Positions 8,078-18,141 of a stretch of 64,000 nucleotides of DNA are shown here, piece by piece (position 1 is the stretch's first letter; each line of letters starts with the position of its first letter). Source of the stretch: Microbacterium sp. BH-3-3-3 (GTDB lineage: Bacteria > Actinomycetota > Actinomycetes > Actinomycetales > Microbacteriaceae); assembly GCF_001792815.1 (NCBI RefSeq), contig NZ_CP017674.1, positions 3,224,001 through 3,288,000 on the forward strand, written 5' to 3'. The translations under genes were made by a program, and so were the position numbers. Under the pieces are notes generated by a model. The model did not search any database and was not told the DNA's origin. It saw only the letters and a list, made by a program, of their open reading frames with translations.

Positions 8078-9544
8078 TCAGCTCTTCTGCGTCTTCGGCT
8101 TGCGCACGAACAACGTTTCGGTCTGCTCGAGTTCCATGCCCTTGGTCTCGGGGATCTTCCACAGCACGAAGACGAACGACAGCGCCGCGAAGAACGCGTA
8201 GGCGCCGTACGTGATCGTGAGCGACCAGTCGGCGAGCTGCGGGAAGGTCCACGACACGAGGAAGTTGGCCAGCCACTGCGCGCCGGCGGCGACGCCGAGG
8301 GCCTTGCCGCGGATGCGGCTGGGGAAGATCTCGCCGAGCAGCACCCACACGAGCGGTCCCCACGACGCGCCGAACCCGACGACGAAGAGGTTGGCGGCGA
8401 CGAGCGCGACCGGACCCCAGGCGCCCGGGAGCGAGACGTCCTGCCCCGAGCCCGTGGCGAACGAGAACGCGAGGGCCATCGTGCCGAGCGAGAGCGCCAT
8501 CAGCGCCGAGCCCACCAGCAGCAGGGGCTTGCGGCCGACGCGGTCGACGAGCCAGATGGCGATCAGGGTCACGAGCACGTTCGTCACCGAGGTGATCACG
8601 CCGATGAGCAGCGAGTTGCTCTCGTCGAAGCCGACCGCCCGCCACAGGCTCGTGGAGTAGTAGAAGATCACGTTGATGCCGACGAACTGCTGGAACACCG
8701 ACAGGATGATGCCGATCCAGACGATCGGCTGCAGTCCGAGGGCCTTGCCCGCGAGCGACGCGCTCTTGTTGCGGCGGTCGGCCTCGAGGCCGTTGGTGAG
8801 CTCGGTGAGGGTCTTCTCGAGGTCGGCCGGGGGAACGAGGCGGGCGAAGACGGCCCGCGCCTCGTCGGTGCGCCCGCGCGCGAGCAGGAAGCGCGGCGAC
8901 TCGGGCATCGTGAAGGCCAGCAGACCGTAGACCGCTGCCGGCACCACACCGATGAGGAACATCCAACGCCAGGCCTCGAGCCCCCACCAGAGCTGGTTGT
9001 CGGCGGTGCCACCGGCGATGCCGACCAGGACGGCGTTGCTGAGCAGGGCGGCGAAGATGCCGAGCGTGATCGCCAGCTGCTGCAACGACGCCAGGCTGCC
9101 GCGGATCTGACGCGGGGCCACCTCGGCGATGTAGGCCGGAGCCACCACCGAGGCGATCCCGATGCCGAGCCCGCCGATCACGCGCCAGATGGTGAGGTCG
9201 AGCACGCTGAACGTCAGCGCCGACCCGATGGACGACGCGAAGAACAGCACGGCGCCGATCATCATGACCTTCAGACGACCGAAGCGGTCGGAGAGGGCGC
9301 CGGCGGCGATCGCGCCCACCGCGCAGCCGATCAACGCGATCGCGACGACGAAGCCGGTGAGGGTCGGAGCCTTCGTGTACTCGGTCTCGATGGACTGCAC
9401 GGCGCCGTTGATGACGGAGGAGTCGAATCCGAAGAGGAAGCCGCCGACGGCCGCCGCGATCGAGAGCACCACGGCTCGTCGACCGAAGGGGCTGCGCAGG
9501 GTGAAAGAATTCGCGGGGATCGACTGGGTCTGACTCACCCGCAC
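8078..9544 (-). CDS. MFS sugar transporter (sugar porter family)
   Basis: This 488-residue proton symporter or facilitator has 12 predicted membrane segments. Sugar-porter signatures are present: GFLFGFDSSVINGA in helix 1, DRFGRLK in the first cytoplasmic loop, PESPRFLLARGR before the central loop, DRVGRKPLL in the second half, and PETKGMELE at the C-terminus. The substrate is probably a hexose or pentose and cannot be told from sequence. GTG 9544 is chosen because an AGGAG lies 6 nt upstream; GTG 9538 is the alternative. It occupies the place between tatD and rsmA where many actinobacteria carry the resuscitation-promoting factor gene. Confidence 0.92.
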   Translation of the reverse strand: MRVSQTQSIPANSFTLRSPFGRRAVVLSIAAAVGGFLFGFDSSVINGAVQSIETEYTKAPTLTGFVVAIALIGCAVGAIAAGALSDRFGRLKVMMIGAVLFFASSIGSALTFSVLDLTIWRVIGGLGIGIASVVAPAYIAEVAPRQIRGSLASLQQLAITLGIFAALLSNAVLVGIAGGTADNQLWWGLEAWRWMFLIGVVPAAVYGLLAFTMPESPRFLLARGRTDEARAVFARLVPPADLEKTLTELTNGLEADRRNKSASLAGKALGLQPIVWIGIILSVFQQFVGINVIFYYSTSLWRAVGFDESNSLLIGVITSVTNVLVTLIAIWLVDRVGRKPLLLVGSALMALSLGTMALAFSFATGSGQDVSLPGAWGPVALVAANLFVVGFGASWGPLVWVLLGEIFPSRIRGKALGVAAGAQWLANFLVSWTFPQLADWSLTITYGAYAFFAALSFVFVLWKIPETKGMELEQTETLFVRKPKTQKS

Positions 9545-9583
9545 ACGCTACTCCTGTCACCCGGAGCGCGCAGCGAGGCTGAC

Positions 9584-9589
9584 TACAGT
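9584..9589 (+). promoter_or_regulatory. -10 element of rsmA, leaderless arrangement
   Basis: TACAGT ends 6 nt before the rsmA ATG and there is no room for a leader. The nearby MFS gene is divergent, so this is a shared control region. Confidence 0.65.
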
Positions 9590-9595
9590 GGAACA

Positions 9596-10435
9596 ATGCC
9601 CGTTTCCCTGCTCGGTGCCGCCGAGATCCGCCGGCTCGCCGCCGACCTCGGCGTCACCCCCACCAAGAAGCTCGGGCAGAACTTCGTCGTCGACGCCAAC
9701 ACCGTGCGCAAGATCGTCCACGTCGCCGGGGTCTCGGCATCCGACCGTGTCGTCGAGATCGGTCCCGGGCTCGGTTCGCTCACCCTCGCGATCCTCGAGA
9801 CCGGTGCCTCGGTCGTGGCCGTCGAGATCGACCACCGCCTCGCCGAGCGTCTTCCCTCCACCGCCGCAGCGCACGACGTGCCCGCCGACCGGTTGACGGT
9901 CATCGACGCCGACGCCCTGCGCGTGCAGTCGCTGCCGGGGGAGCCCGAGATCCTGGTGGCGAACCTGCCCTACAACGTCTCGGTGCCGGTGCTGCTGCAC
10001 TTCCTCGAGACGTTCCCCTACCTGCGCAGCGGCGTCGTCATGGTGCAGGCCGAGGTGGGGGAGCGGCTCGCCGCCCCGCCCGGGTCGAAGGTGTACGGAG
10101 CTCCGAGCGTCAAGGCGGCCTGGTACGGCCGGTGGCGGCTCGCCGGCACCGTGTCGCGCCAGGTGTTCTGGCCGGTGCCGAACGTCGACAGCGTGCTGGT
10201 CGCGTTCGAGCGCGACGCCGACGTACGCGGCTCCGAGGAGCACCGGCGCCGCACGTTCCAGATCGTGGATGCCGCCTTCCAGCAGCGTCGCAAGATGCTG
10301 CGCCAGGCGCTGTCGGCCGTGCTGGGCGGAACCGCGGCCGAGGCATCGGCCCAGCTCGAGAGAGCCGGCGTCGACCCCACGCTGCGGGGCGAGCAGCTCA
10401 CGGTCGAGGATTACGCCCGCATCGCCGCCCTCTGA
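9596..10435 (+). CDS. rsmA: 16S rRNA (adenine-1518/1519-N6)-dimethyltransferase
   Basis: RsmA (KsgA) dimethylates two adjacent adenines in helix 45 of 16S rRNA during late 30S assembly. The 279-residue protein has KKLGQNF (about 24-30), the SAM-binding VEIGPGLGSLT (about 53-63) and the catalytic NLPYNVS (about 122-128). The longer open frame upstream is antisense to the MFS gene and is not used; ATG 9596 is supported by its leaderless promoter and by the family N-terminus. In actinobacteria rsmA is normally next to ispE; here two unrelated genes lie between them. Confidence 0.96.
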   Translation: MPVSLLGAAEIRRLAADLGVTPTKKLGQNFVVDANTVRKIVHVAGVSASDRVVEIGPGLGSLTLAILETGASVVAVEIDHRLAERLPSTAAAHDVPADRLTVIDADALRVQSLPGEPEILVANLPYNVSVPVLLHFLETFPYLRSGVVMVQAEVGERLAAPPGSKVYGAPSVKAAWYGRWRLAGTVSRQVFWPVPNVDSVLVAFERDADVRGSEEHRRRTFQIVDAAFQQRRKMLRQALSAVLGGTAAEASAQLERAGVDPTLRGEQLTVEDYARIAAL

Positions 10436-10675
10436 GGCGTGGCGGTTCCGCGTCGGGCGGCGGCGCTCGGCGCGGGGCACGGTCGGCCGGGTGGACGCCG
10501 ATCCGCCCGAGGGGGCGCGGTCGTGCCGCTCTTCTCACGACCGAAATCGAGAGGCATCTGGGCGAATTCGCACCGTGTTCATCACGCGTTCGCGAAACAT
10601 GCCGGTAACATTTCGAGCCAACCGGGAGCATCACGCCGGTGACGAGGTCGTACCCGACGGCCCGAGAGGAACGAG

Positions 10676-11611
10676 ATGCGTTACGCCGAGTATCCCCGCG
10701 CTGAGCGAGTGCTCCTGCACCTGAGCGACACCCACCTGCGTGCGGGAGGAAGCCGGCTCTACGACAGGGTCGACGCCGAGGCGTATCTCGCCCGAGCCGT
10801 CGCGTCGATCGAGGCGTCCGGCATCCGGCCGCAGGCGCTCGTCTTCACGGGCGACCTCGCCGACTTCGGTGAGGCCGACGCGTACGACCGCGTCCGCGCG
10901 CTCGTCGACCCCCTCGCCGAGCGCCTCGACGCCCGCGTCGTCTGGGTGATGGGCAACCACGACGACCGCGCCACCTTCCGCTCGCACCTGCTGCCCGACG
11001 ACGGCGCCGACCCCGCGGCGCCCGTCGACCGCGTCGACGAGTTCGACGGACTGCGCATCGTCACGCTCGACACCTCGGTTCCCGGCGCGCACCACGGCGA
11101 GGTCAGCGCCGCGCAGCTGGCCTGGCTCGCCGACGTCTTGGCGACACCGGCCCCGCTGGGCACCGTGCTGGCGATGCACCACCCGCCCGTGCCGAGCGTG
11201 CTCGACCTCGCCGCCTCGGTCGAACTCCGCGATCAGCGGAGCCTCGCCGACGTGCTGCGCGGCACCGACGTGCGGGCGATCCTCGCCGGTCACCTGCACT
11301 ACTCCACGTTCGCCACCTTCGCCGGCATCCCGGTGTCGGTCGCCTCGGCCACCTGCTACACGCAGGACCTCATGGTGCCCGCCGGGGGAACCCGGCCGCA
11401 GGACGCCGCGCAAGGCTTCAACACCGTGCACATCTACGACGAGACGATCGTGCACTCGGTCGTGCCGCTGGCAGCCACCGAAGCCCTGCAGTACGTCGAC
11501 GCCGCCGAGTCGCAGCGACGCTTGCACGACGCCGGGATCCTGGTCCCGAGCGCGCGGGAACTCAGCGGACGGGTGTCGCCGCCGACGACGCCGCTGCCGA
11601 TCCTGCGCTGA
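10676..11611 (+). CDS. Calcineurin-like metallophosphoesterase (CpdA-type cyclic nucleotide phosphodiesterase)
   Basis: This cytoplasmic two-metal phosphoesterase of 311 residues carries all family blocks in order: LSDTHL (about 17-22), FTGDLADFG (about 56-64), GNHDD (about 91-95), MHHPP (about 166-170) and GHLHYS (about 205-210). This is the architecture of class III cyclic nucleotide phosphodiesterases such as CpdA, so hydrolysis of cAMP or a related phosphodiester is likely but the substrate is unproven. GAGAGGA lies close before the ATG. The last 50 nt overlap the convergent Stealth gene. The 240 nt before this gene contain no other supportable feature except a possible TAACAT -10 at 10606-10611. 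Confidence 0.9.
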   Translation: MRYAEYPRAERVLLHLSDTHLRAGGSRLYDRVDAEAYLARAVASIEASGIRPQALVFTGDLADFGEADAYDRVRALVDPLAERLDARVVWVMGNHDDRATFRSHLLPDDGADPAAPVDRVDEFDGLRIVTLDTSVPGAHHGEVSAAQLAWLADVLATPAPLGTVLAMHHPPVPSVLDLAASVELRDQRSLADVLRGTDVRAILAGHLHYSTFATFAGIPVSVASATCYTQDLMVPAGGTRPQDAAQGFNTVHIYDETIVHSVVPLAATEALQYVDAAESQRRLHDAGILVPSARELSGRVSPPTTPLPILR

Positions 11612-13142
11612 CCGACGGCTTCTCCCACGGAGCGGCGACCGGGAAGTACCTCTCGAGGCAGGCGCGCAGGGCGGGAACGCGCACCTCTTCGGGGATTTCG
11701 GGCACGCTGCCGTCGTTGAGGCAGAACATGTCGGTGTCGCGTCGCGAGACCAGGCGCTCCATCGTGCGCAGCGAGTCGAGCTGCGTGGTCTGCACGTACC
11801 GTGTCCGCGGCTGCGTGGTGATGACCGCGCGACCCGTCGCCAGGGCGTAGTGGTGGTACAGGCTGTTGGTCACCGAGATGTCTGTCGCCGAACGGAACCG
11901 GCTGGCGGCGGTGCGCGCGTAGTCCTCGGCGAACTCCTGCTCCAGCTCGAAGGCCACCGAGCGGCGCAGTGGCGTCGCGCAGTGCTCGAGGTCGAGCGTG
12001 ATGACGCGGTTGAAGTGCTCCTTCAGCAGGGCGCGGTTCACCCGCAGGGCGTTGTCGTGTCCGGAGCGGTCGACGTGCGACGGGCCGCTGCCGATGCGGA
12101 CGCCGCTCTCGACGAACCGGCTCACGCCCCCGCCGCTGAAGAACAGCTCGGGAGTGACCGGACGACCGAAGAACATGTCGTCGTTGCTGTAAAGGAAGTG
12201 CTCGGCGAGCCCGGGGATGCGGTGCAGCTGGGCTTCGACGGCGTGGGAGTTGTGCGTGGGGAGCACCGAGGGATCGGCGAAGAACTCCTCGCTGCGCACG
12301 ATGGTGACCTTGGGGTGGTCGGCGAGCCACTCGGGCGTGGGGGAGTCGGTCGCGATGAAGATGCGACGCACCCACGGGGCGTACATGTGCACACTCCGAA
12401 GCGCATACCGAAGCTCGTCGACCTGGCGGTAGCGGGCGGCGTTGTCGTCGCCGTCGCCCACCACGTAGCCCTGCATCCGCGCGGCGCGCTGACGCTGGAA
12501 CTCGCTCGACGAGCCGTCGACCCACGAGAAGACCATGTCGACGTCGGCGGTGAACTCGTTGGGGTGCGGATCGAACATGCCCGACACCGTCGTCCACGTG
12601 CGGCCGTACCGCTCGACCTCGACCAGGTCGAGATCGGCGGCGGCGAAGCGACGTCGGGTCAGGGCGCTCGGGCGGGGCGCTTCGATCGTCGTCTTGCCGA
12701 AACGCCACAGCTCCAAGCGGGGAGCCAGTGCCGCGCCGTAGCGGTACGAGCCCTCCGACGAGGTGCGGGGGCGGAAGACGGCGTAGGCCTGGACGGTCCC
12801 GGGTGCGGGCACGACGCTGTGCGCCGGAACGGGGTCTTCGCCGCGTGCCTTCAGATACACCGGACCGAGATCGGGATCGCACAGGGCAGCGATCGCGGCG
12901 ATCGCGTCGGCGGTGTCGACGACGAGCTTGGGGCGACGGTTGGCATCGCGAACGAGCATCACCCGCACGCCCGCGGCCTCGATGGCGGCGGCCGCGGTGA
13001 GCAGATCGTCGCGTTCCGCGACCGCGGGAGGGGCGGTGTCGTCGATGACGTGCAGGATGCCGTCGTGCATCCGGATATCGGACCGGGACAGCAGGGCGCG
13101 CCAGGGATCGGCGTCGATCGACAGGGGGACCATCGGGCGCAT
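11562..13142 (-). CDS. Stealth family sugar-phosphate transferase
   Basis: Stealth proteins transfer sugar-1-phosphate to another sugar in capsular or wall polymers, analogous to GlcNAc-1-phosphotransferase. The 526-residue protein shows the conserved regions: CR1 [10 protein letters not shown] (about 201-210), CR2 [13 protein letters not shown] (about 239-251) with the following IFIATD, CR3 [12 protein letters not shown] to YSNDDMFFG (about 296-326), and CR4 CLNDGS (about 474). The first 190 residues are a variable N-terminal part. ATG 13142 has GAGGAGG a few nt upstream. A -10 like TACGGT (minus strand, 13178-13183) precedes it. No other capsule genes are nearby, so it probably decorates a polymer made elsewhere. 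Confidence 0.9.
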   Translation of the reverse strand: MRPMVPLSIDADPWRALLSRSDIRMHDGILHVIDDTAPPAVAERDDLLTAAAAIEAAGVRVMLVRDANRRPKLVVDTADAIAAIAALCDPDLGPVYLKARGEDPVPAHSVVPAPGTVQAYAVFRPRTSSEGSYRYGAALAPRLELWRFGKTTIEAPRPSALTRRRFAAADLDLVEVERYGRTWTTVSGMFDPHPNEFTADVDMVFSWVDGSSSEFQRQRAARMQGYVVGDGDDNAARYRQVDELRYALRSVHMYAPWVRRIFIATDSPTPEWLADHPKVTIVRSEEFFADPSVLPTHNSHAVEAQLHRIPGLAEHFLYSNDDMFFGRPVTPELFFSGGGVSRFVESGVRIGSGPSHVDRSGHDNALRVNRALLKEHFNRVITLDLEHCATPLRRSVAFELEQEFAEDYARTAASRFRSATDISVTNSLYHHYALATGRAVITTQPRTRYVQTTQLDSLRTMERLVSRRDTDMFCLNDGSVPEIPEEVRVPALRACLERYFPVAAPWEKPSVSAGSAAASSAATPVR

Positions 13143-13241
13143 ACTGCCTCCTCGGAAGGGGTGGACGGGATTGGGACACCGTATGGTTCCGGCGTTTCGG
13201 TCGCGTTTCGGCGACGGCGCCGATCGACACGGGGGGCGCGC

Positions 13242-13247
13242 TACTGT
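13242..13247 (+). promoter_or_regulatory. -10 element for the 43-codon ORF and ispE
   Basis: TACTGT ends 6 nt before GTG 13254, the same geometry as at rsmI, metG and rsmA. The predicted transcript would start at that GTG, about 128 nt before ispE. Confidence 0.55.
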
Positions 13248-13253
13248 CGAAGA

Positions 13254-13385
13254 GTGACTCGAATCGCGCGTTCCGGCCCGGACCTTCCCGTGACCTCGCG
13301 TGAGCGACGGCGGGAAGCGGGCCGACGTTCCAGTTTCGCACACGGCGACGCGGCCGGGCGCACGGGTCTGCGGGCGGGGCGATGA
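13254..13385 (+). CDS. 43-codon leaderless ORF coupled to ispE
   Basis: A GTG located 6 nt after a -10 hexamer opens a 43-codon frame whose TGA overlaps the ispE ATG (ATGA). The product is Arg-rich and has no recognisable domain. Position and overlap suggest a leader ORF that brings ribosomes to ispE, rather than a functional protein. The codon content is less typical than that of neighbouring genes, so translation needs testing. An alternative is that it is simply the ispE 5' leader and the frame is fortuitous. Confidence 0.4.
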   Translation: MTRIARSGPDLPVTSRERRREAGRRSSFAHGDAAGRTGLRAGR

Positions 13386-14314
13386 CCCCCGCGTCGCCCG
13401 AATCCGTCCGCGTCCGCGCGCCCGGGAAGATCAACGTCTTCCTCGAGGTCGGCGACGTTCACGACGACGGATATCACGAGCTCGCGACGGCTTTCCAAGC
13501 CGTGTCGCTGTACGAGGAGATCGTCGCGACACCGGCCGATGACATCACGCTCGAGGTCGCCGCGCGCGGACCGGTCGACGTCGACGGCGTGCCCACCGAC
13601 GGACGCAACCTGGCGGTGCGGGCGGCGCGCCTGCTCGCCCAGACGGCGGGGATCGATCGGGGCGTGCACCTCGCGGTGCGAAAGGCCGTCCCCGTCGCCG
13701 GAGGAATGGGCGGCGGGTCGGCAGACGCCGCGGCGGCACTGGTGGCCTGCGATGCGCTCTGGGGACTCGGGATGCCGTCGAGTGAACTCGCGCGCCTGGG
13801 CGCCCGCCTCGGGGCCGACGTCCCCTTCGCCCTGCTGGGTGGCACGGCGGTGGGAACCGGGCGTGGCGACGAACTGAGTCCCGCTCTCGCGCGCGGTCGA
13901 TTCGACTGGGTGCTCGTGCCCAACGAGGTCGGAATGTCGACGCCCGTCGTCTACGGCGAACTCGACGCGCATCGCGAGCGCAACGCCGTCGACATCGGGC
14001 CCGCACCCCGCGATCCCGCGGTCGACCCCGACGTGCTGCACGCCCTGCGTCAGGGCGACGCCCGCATGCTCGCCGCCACCCTGCGCAACGACCTTCAGGC
14101 GCCCGCTCTGCACCTGCGTCCAGACCTGGCGCGCGTGCTGCAACGGGGCGAGAGCTCCGGGGCCCTCGCGGGGATCGTGTCGGGGTCGGGCCCGACGCTG
14201 GCCTTTCTCGCCGCCGACGAAGCCTCCGCCCTCGATCTTCAGATCACCCTGAGTGCGGCCGGCCTCGTCGCCCTCCACGTGCACGGTCCGGTCGCCGGAG
14301 CCCGCGTCGCCTGA
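13382..14314 (+). CDS. ispE: 4-diphosphocytidyl-2-C-methyl-D-erythritol kinase
   Basis: IspE phosphorylates CDP-methylerythritol in the non-mevalonate (MEP) route to isoprenoids. The 310-residue GHMP kinase has [11 protein letters not shown] (about 14-24), the ATP-binding [14 protein letters not shown] (about 104-117) and the C-terminal GSGPT (about 265-269). A GGGCGGGGCG tract precedes the ATG, which also overlaps the small upstream ORF. Isoprenoid supply links it to polyprenyl-phosphate-dependent enzymes such as the PMT encoded upstream. Confidence 0.96.
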   Translation: MTPASPESVRVRAPGKINVFLEVGDVHDDGYHELATAFQAVSLYEEIVATPADDITLEVAARGPVDVDGVPTDGRNLAVRAARLLAQTAGIDRGVHLAVRKAVPVAGGMGGGSADAAAALVACDALWGLGMPSSELARLGARLGADVPFALLGGTAVGTGRGDELSPALARGRFDWVLVPNEVGMSTPVVYGELDAHRERNAVDIGPAPRDPAVDPDVLHALRQGDARMLAATLRNDLQAPALHLRPDLARVLQRGESSGALAGIVSGSGPTLAFLAADEASALDLQITLSAAGLVALHVHGPVAGARVA

Positions 14315-14448
14315 CGGGCGGGCACCATACCCGAGCGCGTCACACGGAGCAATCTGACCTCGGCGGGATTTGTGCCTGGGTAGCCTCGACCGAGGTGGAT
14401 CGCCACCGCTGGGTGCCGTACCCGCGGGGTGCCACGAAGGGGGACCCC

Positions 14449-14751
14449 ATGAAGGCAGTACTCGACGGCGTCGTCATCGCCGAGGCCGACCGTGACGACC
14501 TGGCGTCCATCGAAGGCAACTGGTACTTCCCGCCGGCCGCGGTGCGCGAGGGCGCACTCCAGCAGAGCCCCACGGCCTACACCTGCCCGTGGAAGGGTGC
14601 GGCCCAGTACTGGACCATCTCGCTCGACGGAGCCGAGCTCACCGACGGAGCGTGGTCGTACCCCGACCTGCGCCCCGGCGCCGTCGACCGCGTCGGCAAG
14701 GATTTCGCCGGCTACGTCGCGTTCGACCGCAAGGTCGTGGTCTCCGACTGA
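14449..14751 (+). CDS. DUF427 domain protein
   Basis: This 100-residue protein is a single DUF427 domain with the family-typical start MKAVLDGVVIAEAD, then EGNWYFPP (about 22-29), the conserved CPWKG (about 46-50) and the end FAGYVAFD. Its function is unknown in the family. ATG 14449 is preceded by AAGGGGG at a good distance, and a possible -10 (TAGCCT, 14381-14386) implies a 5' leader of about 55 nt. The upstream in-frame GTG 14395 adds 18 residues not seen in the family. The ABC transporter genes follow after 13 nt and may be co-transcribed. Confidence 0.88.
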   Translation: MKAVLDGVVIAEADRDDLASIEGNWYFPPAAVREGALQQSPTAYTCPWKGAAQYWTISLDGAELTDGAWSYPDLRPGAVDRVGKDFAGYVAFDRKVVVSD

Positions 14752-14764
14752 GTCGGGCACGCAG

Positions 14765-15585
<821 letters not shown>

Positions 15586-15589
<4 letters not shown>

Positions 15590-16329
15590 CGTGGCTCTGG
15601 GGCAACTTCCCCCTGGTCGTCGATCTGACCCTCAACCACATCCGGTTGAGCATCATCCCGATCGTGCTCGGGTTCCTCATCGCGATCCCGCTCGGACGGC
15701 TTACCCTCACGGGCCGCTTCGCCCGCGGCACGGTGATCACGGCCATGAGCCTGCTGTACACGATCCCGTCGCTGCCGCTGTTCGTCATTTTGCCCGCGAT
15801 CCTCGGAACGCGCGTTCTGAGCGACACCAACCTCATCGTGGCGCTGACCATCTACGCCGTCGCGATCATGGTGCGCGCCACCTCCGACGCGTTCTTCTCG
15901 GTCTCGGCCGAGACGAAGCAGGCGGCGACCGCGATGGGCTTCTCGGCCTGGCGGCGGTTCTGGCAGGTGGAGTTCCCCCTGGCGGGCCCGGTCATGCTGG
16001 CGGGACTGCGCGTCGTATCGGTCTCGACGATCGCCCTGGTCTCGGTGGGCGTGCTCATCGGCTCCGAGAACCTCGGCTACCTGTTCACCAACGGCAAGCA
16101 GCGCAACAACCTCGAGGAGGTCGGTGTCGGGATCGTCGCCACCCTGCTCATCGCGTTGCTGTTCGATCTCATCCTCGTCGCCGCGGGCAGGATCCTCATG
16201 CCCTGGGCGAGGGTGGACCGTGCCGCCCAGCGGCGCGGCAAGCGCACCGTCGTGGCCGCCCCCATCGCTGCCGGGGGCACTGCGCCCACCGCAGCGGCCG
16301 ACGAAGTGTCTCCGGGGGGCCGCGCATGA
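15586..16329 (+). CDS. Osmoprotectant ABC transporter, permease (OpuCB-like)
   Basis: This integral membrane permease of 247 residues has about six hydrophobic segments and an EAA-type loop (ETKQAATAMGFSAWRRFWQVEFPLA split around residue 105-130) that contacts the ATPase. GTG 15586 overlaps the preceding stop as GTGA. A low-complexity Ala/Gly-rich tail ends the protein. It pairs with the next gene as a heterodimeric transmembrane channel. Confidence 0.9.
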
Positions 16330-17108
16330 ATCTCTTCCTCGACGCGATCGCGTGGATCTTCGCGCCGCAGAACTGGCAGCCCGGCGGAGTGTCGCCCCTG
16401 CCCATCCAGGACCGGCTCCTCGAGCACCTGCTGTACACGGTTGTCGCGGTGGTCATCGCCGCGGCGATCGCCCTTCCGCTCGGGTTCTACATCGGGCACA
16501 CCGGTCGCGGCCGACAGTTCGTCATCGGCTTCACGGGCGCCATGCGCGCGCTGCCGACCCTGGGCGTGCTGTTCTTCCTCACGATGGTGCTGGGCGCCCT
16601 GGTGAAGGGGAACTCCGGCATCTTCTGGGGAACGACCATCGCCCTCGTGCTCCTGGCGATCCCCTCGATCCTCGCGGGTGCGTACGCCGGTCTCGAGTCG
16701 GTGTCGCGACCGGCCATCGACGCGGCGCGCTCGATCGGCATGACCGAGATGCAGATCCTCACGCGCGTCGAGATTCCGCTGGCCCTGCCGCTGATCATCG
16801 GCGGGCTCCGTGCGGGCACGCTGCAGGTGATCGCCACAGCGGTCATCGCGTCGTACGCCGGTCTCGGCGGGCTCGGCCGCATCATCAGCAGCGGCATCGG
16901 CCTCAACGATTACGACCGCATCCTCGGCGGAGCCATCCTGGTGACGGCCTTCGCGCTCGTGGTGGATGCGCTGTTCGCGATCGTGCAACGACTCACCCGC
17001 GGCCCCGGAGCAGTCTCCGGGGGTCGCGGCAACAGATTCCGTCGACGGGCGTCCCGTCCCGAGACGGTGGTGGAAACACCAACCCAAGAGAGGAATGTCA
17101 CAGCATGA
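16326..17108 (+). CDS. Osmoprotectant ABC transporter, permease (OpuCD-like)
   Basis: This is the second permease of the heterodimer, 260 residues. It has a short periplasm-side N-terminus, hydrophobic helices, and the EAA loop with ARSIGMTEMQILTRVEIPLA around residue 138. The stop of the first permease overlaps its ATG (ATGA). The C-terminal 30 residues are hydrophilic and Arg-rich. The ordered coupling implies equimolar synthesis of the transporter parts. Confidence 0.9.
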   Translation: MNLFLDAIAWIFAPQNWQPGGVSPLPIQDRLLEHLLYTVVAVVIAAAIALPLGFYIGHTGRGRQFVIGFTGAMRALPTLGVLFFLTMVLGALVKGNSGIFWGTTIALVLLAIPSILAGAYAGLESVSRPAIDAARSIGMTEMQILTRVEIPLALPLIIGGLRAGTLQVIATAVIASYAGLGGLGRIISSGIGLNDYDRILGGAILVTAFALVVDALFAIVQRLTRGPGAVSGGRGNRFRRRASRPETVVETPTQERNVTA

Positions 17109-18037
17109 GCATTTTCAGTAAAGGCCGGGTCGCCTTCGGCGTCATCGCGGTCGGGGCCGTCGTGGCCCTGGCAGGGTGTTCGCAGGCGGATCCCACCGCT
17201 CCCGAAACCGGTAATGCCGGAGGGGACTCCAGCACCATCGTCGTCGGCTCGTTCGCGTTCCCCGAGAGCGAGATCCTCGGCGAGATCTACGCCCAGGCTC
17301 TGAAGGCCAAGGGCTTCGACGTGCAGACGAAGTTCAACATCGGACCGCGTCAGCAGACGATCCCCGCTCTGCAGGACGGATCGATCAACCTGATCCCCGA
17401 GTACAACGGCAACCTGCTGGCGTACTACGACACCGCTTTCACGCAGCGCACGACCGAAGACGTCGACGCCGCGCTGACGGATGCCGTGTCCAAGGACGAC
17501 CTGACCGTCTACGCCTCCGCCGCCGCGGAGGACAAGGACGCCTACGTCGTGACCCAGTCGTACGCGCAGGCGAACGGCCTCACCTCGATCGGCGACCTCG
17601 CCAAGGTCCAGCCCTTCAGCCTGGGCGCCAACCCTCAGTTCGCGGAGCTGGGGTACGGCCTCCCGGGCCTCGCGTCGGTGTACGGCGTCAGCAACGTGAC
17701 CTTCGTGCCCTACGAGGACTTCGGTGGCCCCGACACCGTCCGCGCCCTCGTCGACAACACGGTGCAGGTCGCCGACATCTACACGACGTCGCCGGCACTG
17801 AAGGCCGAGAACCTGCTCGTGCTCGAGGACCCCGAGAACCTCATCGCCGCGCAGAACGTTCTTCCCCTGCTCAGCACGTCGATCGACACGCCGGAGCTGA
17901 AGGACGCGCTCGACGCCATCTCGGCCAAGCTCACGACCGACGATCTCATCGATCTGCGCGACCGCGTCGAGGGCAGCGAGCAGGCGTCGGCCAGCACCGC
18001 CGCCGCGGACTGGCTCTCGCAGGCCGGTCTCAGCTGA
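17105..18037 (+). CDS. Osmoprotectant ABC transporter, substrate-binding lipoprotein (OpuCC-like)
   Basis: This 310-residue extracellular lipoprotein delivers quaternary-amine solutes to the permeases. A signal peptide with lipobox ALAGC gives a lipidated Cys25. The QAT/OpuAC-type domain follows, with GSFAFPESEILGEIYAQAL (about 46-64), IPEYNGN (about 98-104), the region around GANPQFAELGYG (about 177-188) and VADIYTTSP. ATGA overlap links it to the permease gene. A strong hairpin terminator follows, closing the operon. Confidence 0.93.
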   Translation: MSIFSKGRVAFGVIAVGAVVALAGCSQADPTAPETGNAGGDSSTIVVGSFAFPESEILGEIYAQALKAKGFDVQTKFNIGPRQQTIPALQDGSINLIPEYNGNLLAYYDTAFTQRTTEDVDAALTDAVSKDDLTVYASAAAEDKDAYVVTQSYAQANGLTSIGDLAKVQPFSLGANPQFAELGYGLPGLASVYGVSNVTFVPYEDFGGPDTVRALVDNTVQVADIYTTSPALKAENLLVLEDPENLIAAQNVLPLLSTSIDTPELKDALDAISAKLTTDDLIDLRDRVEGSEQASASTAAADWLSQAGLS

Positions 18038-18059
18038 GGCCGCTGACCCCGAACATCGG

Positions 18060-18086
18060 AGGCCGTCCCCGCTCGGGGGCGGCCTT
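18060..18086 (+). terminator. Terminator after the osmoprotectant operon
   Basis: An almost perfect stem (AGGCCGTCCCCG, loop CTC, CGGGGGCGGCCT) starts 22 nt after the stop codon and is followed by a short T-containing stretch. Confidence 0.8.
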
Positions 18087-18141
18087 CGTCGTTCCCTGCG
18101 CAGCGCGCGCGAGCCCGCGCACCGCGTAGCCTGGGACGGAT

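Noticed and set aside
7874..9595. A long N-terminal extension of rsmA in the same frame
   Set aside because: It is antisense to the MFS transporter and precedes a leaderless promoter and the family start of RsmA.
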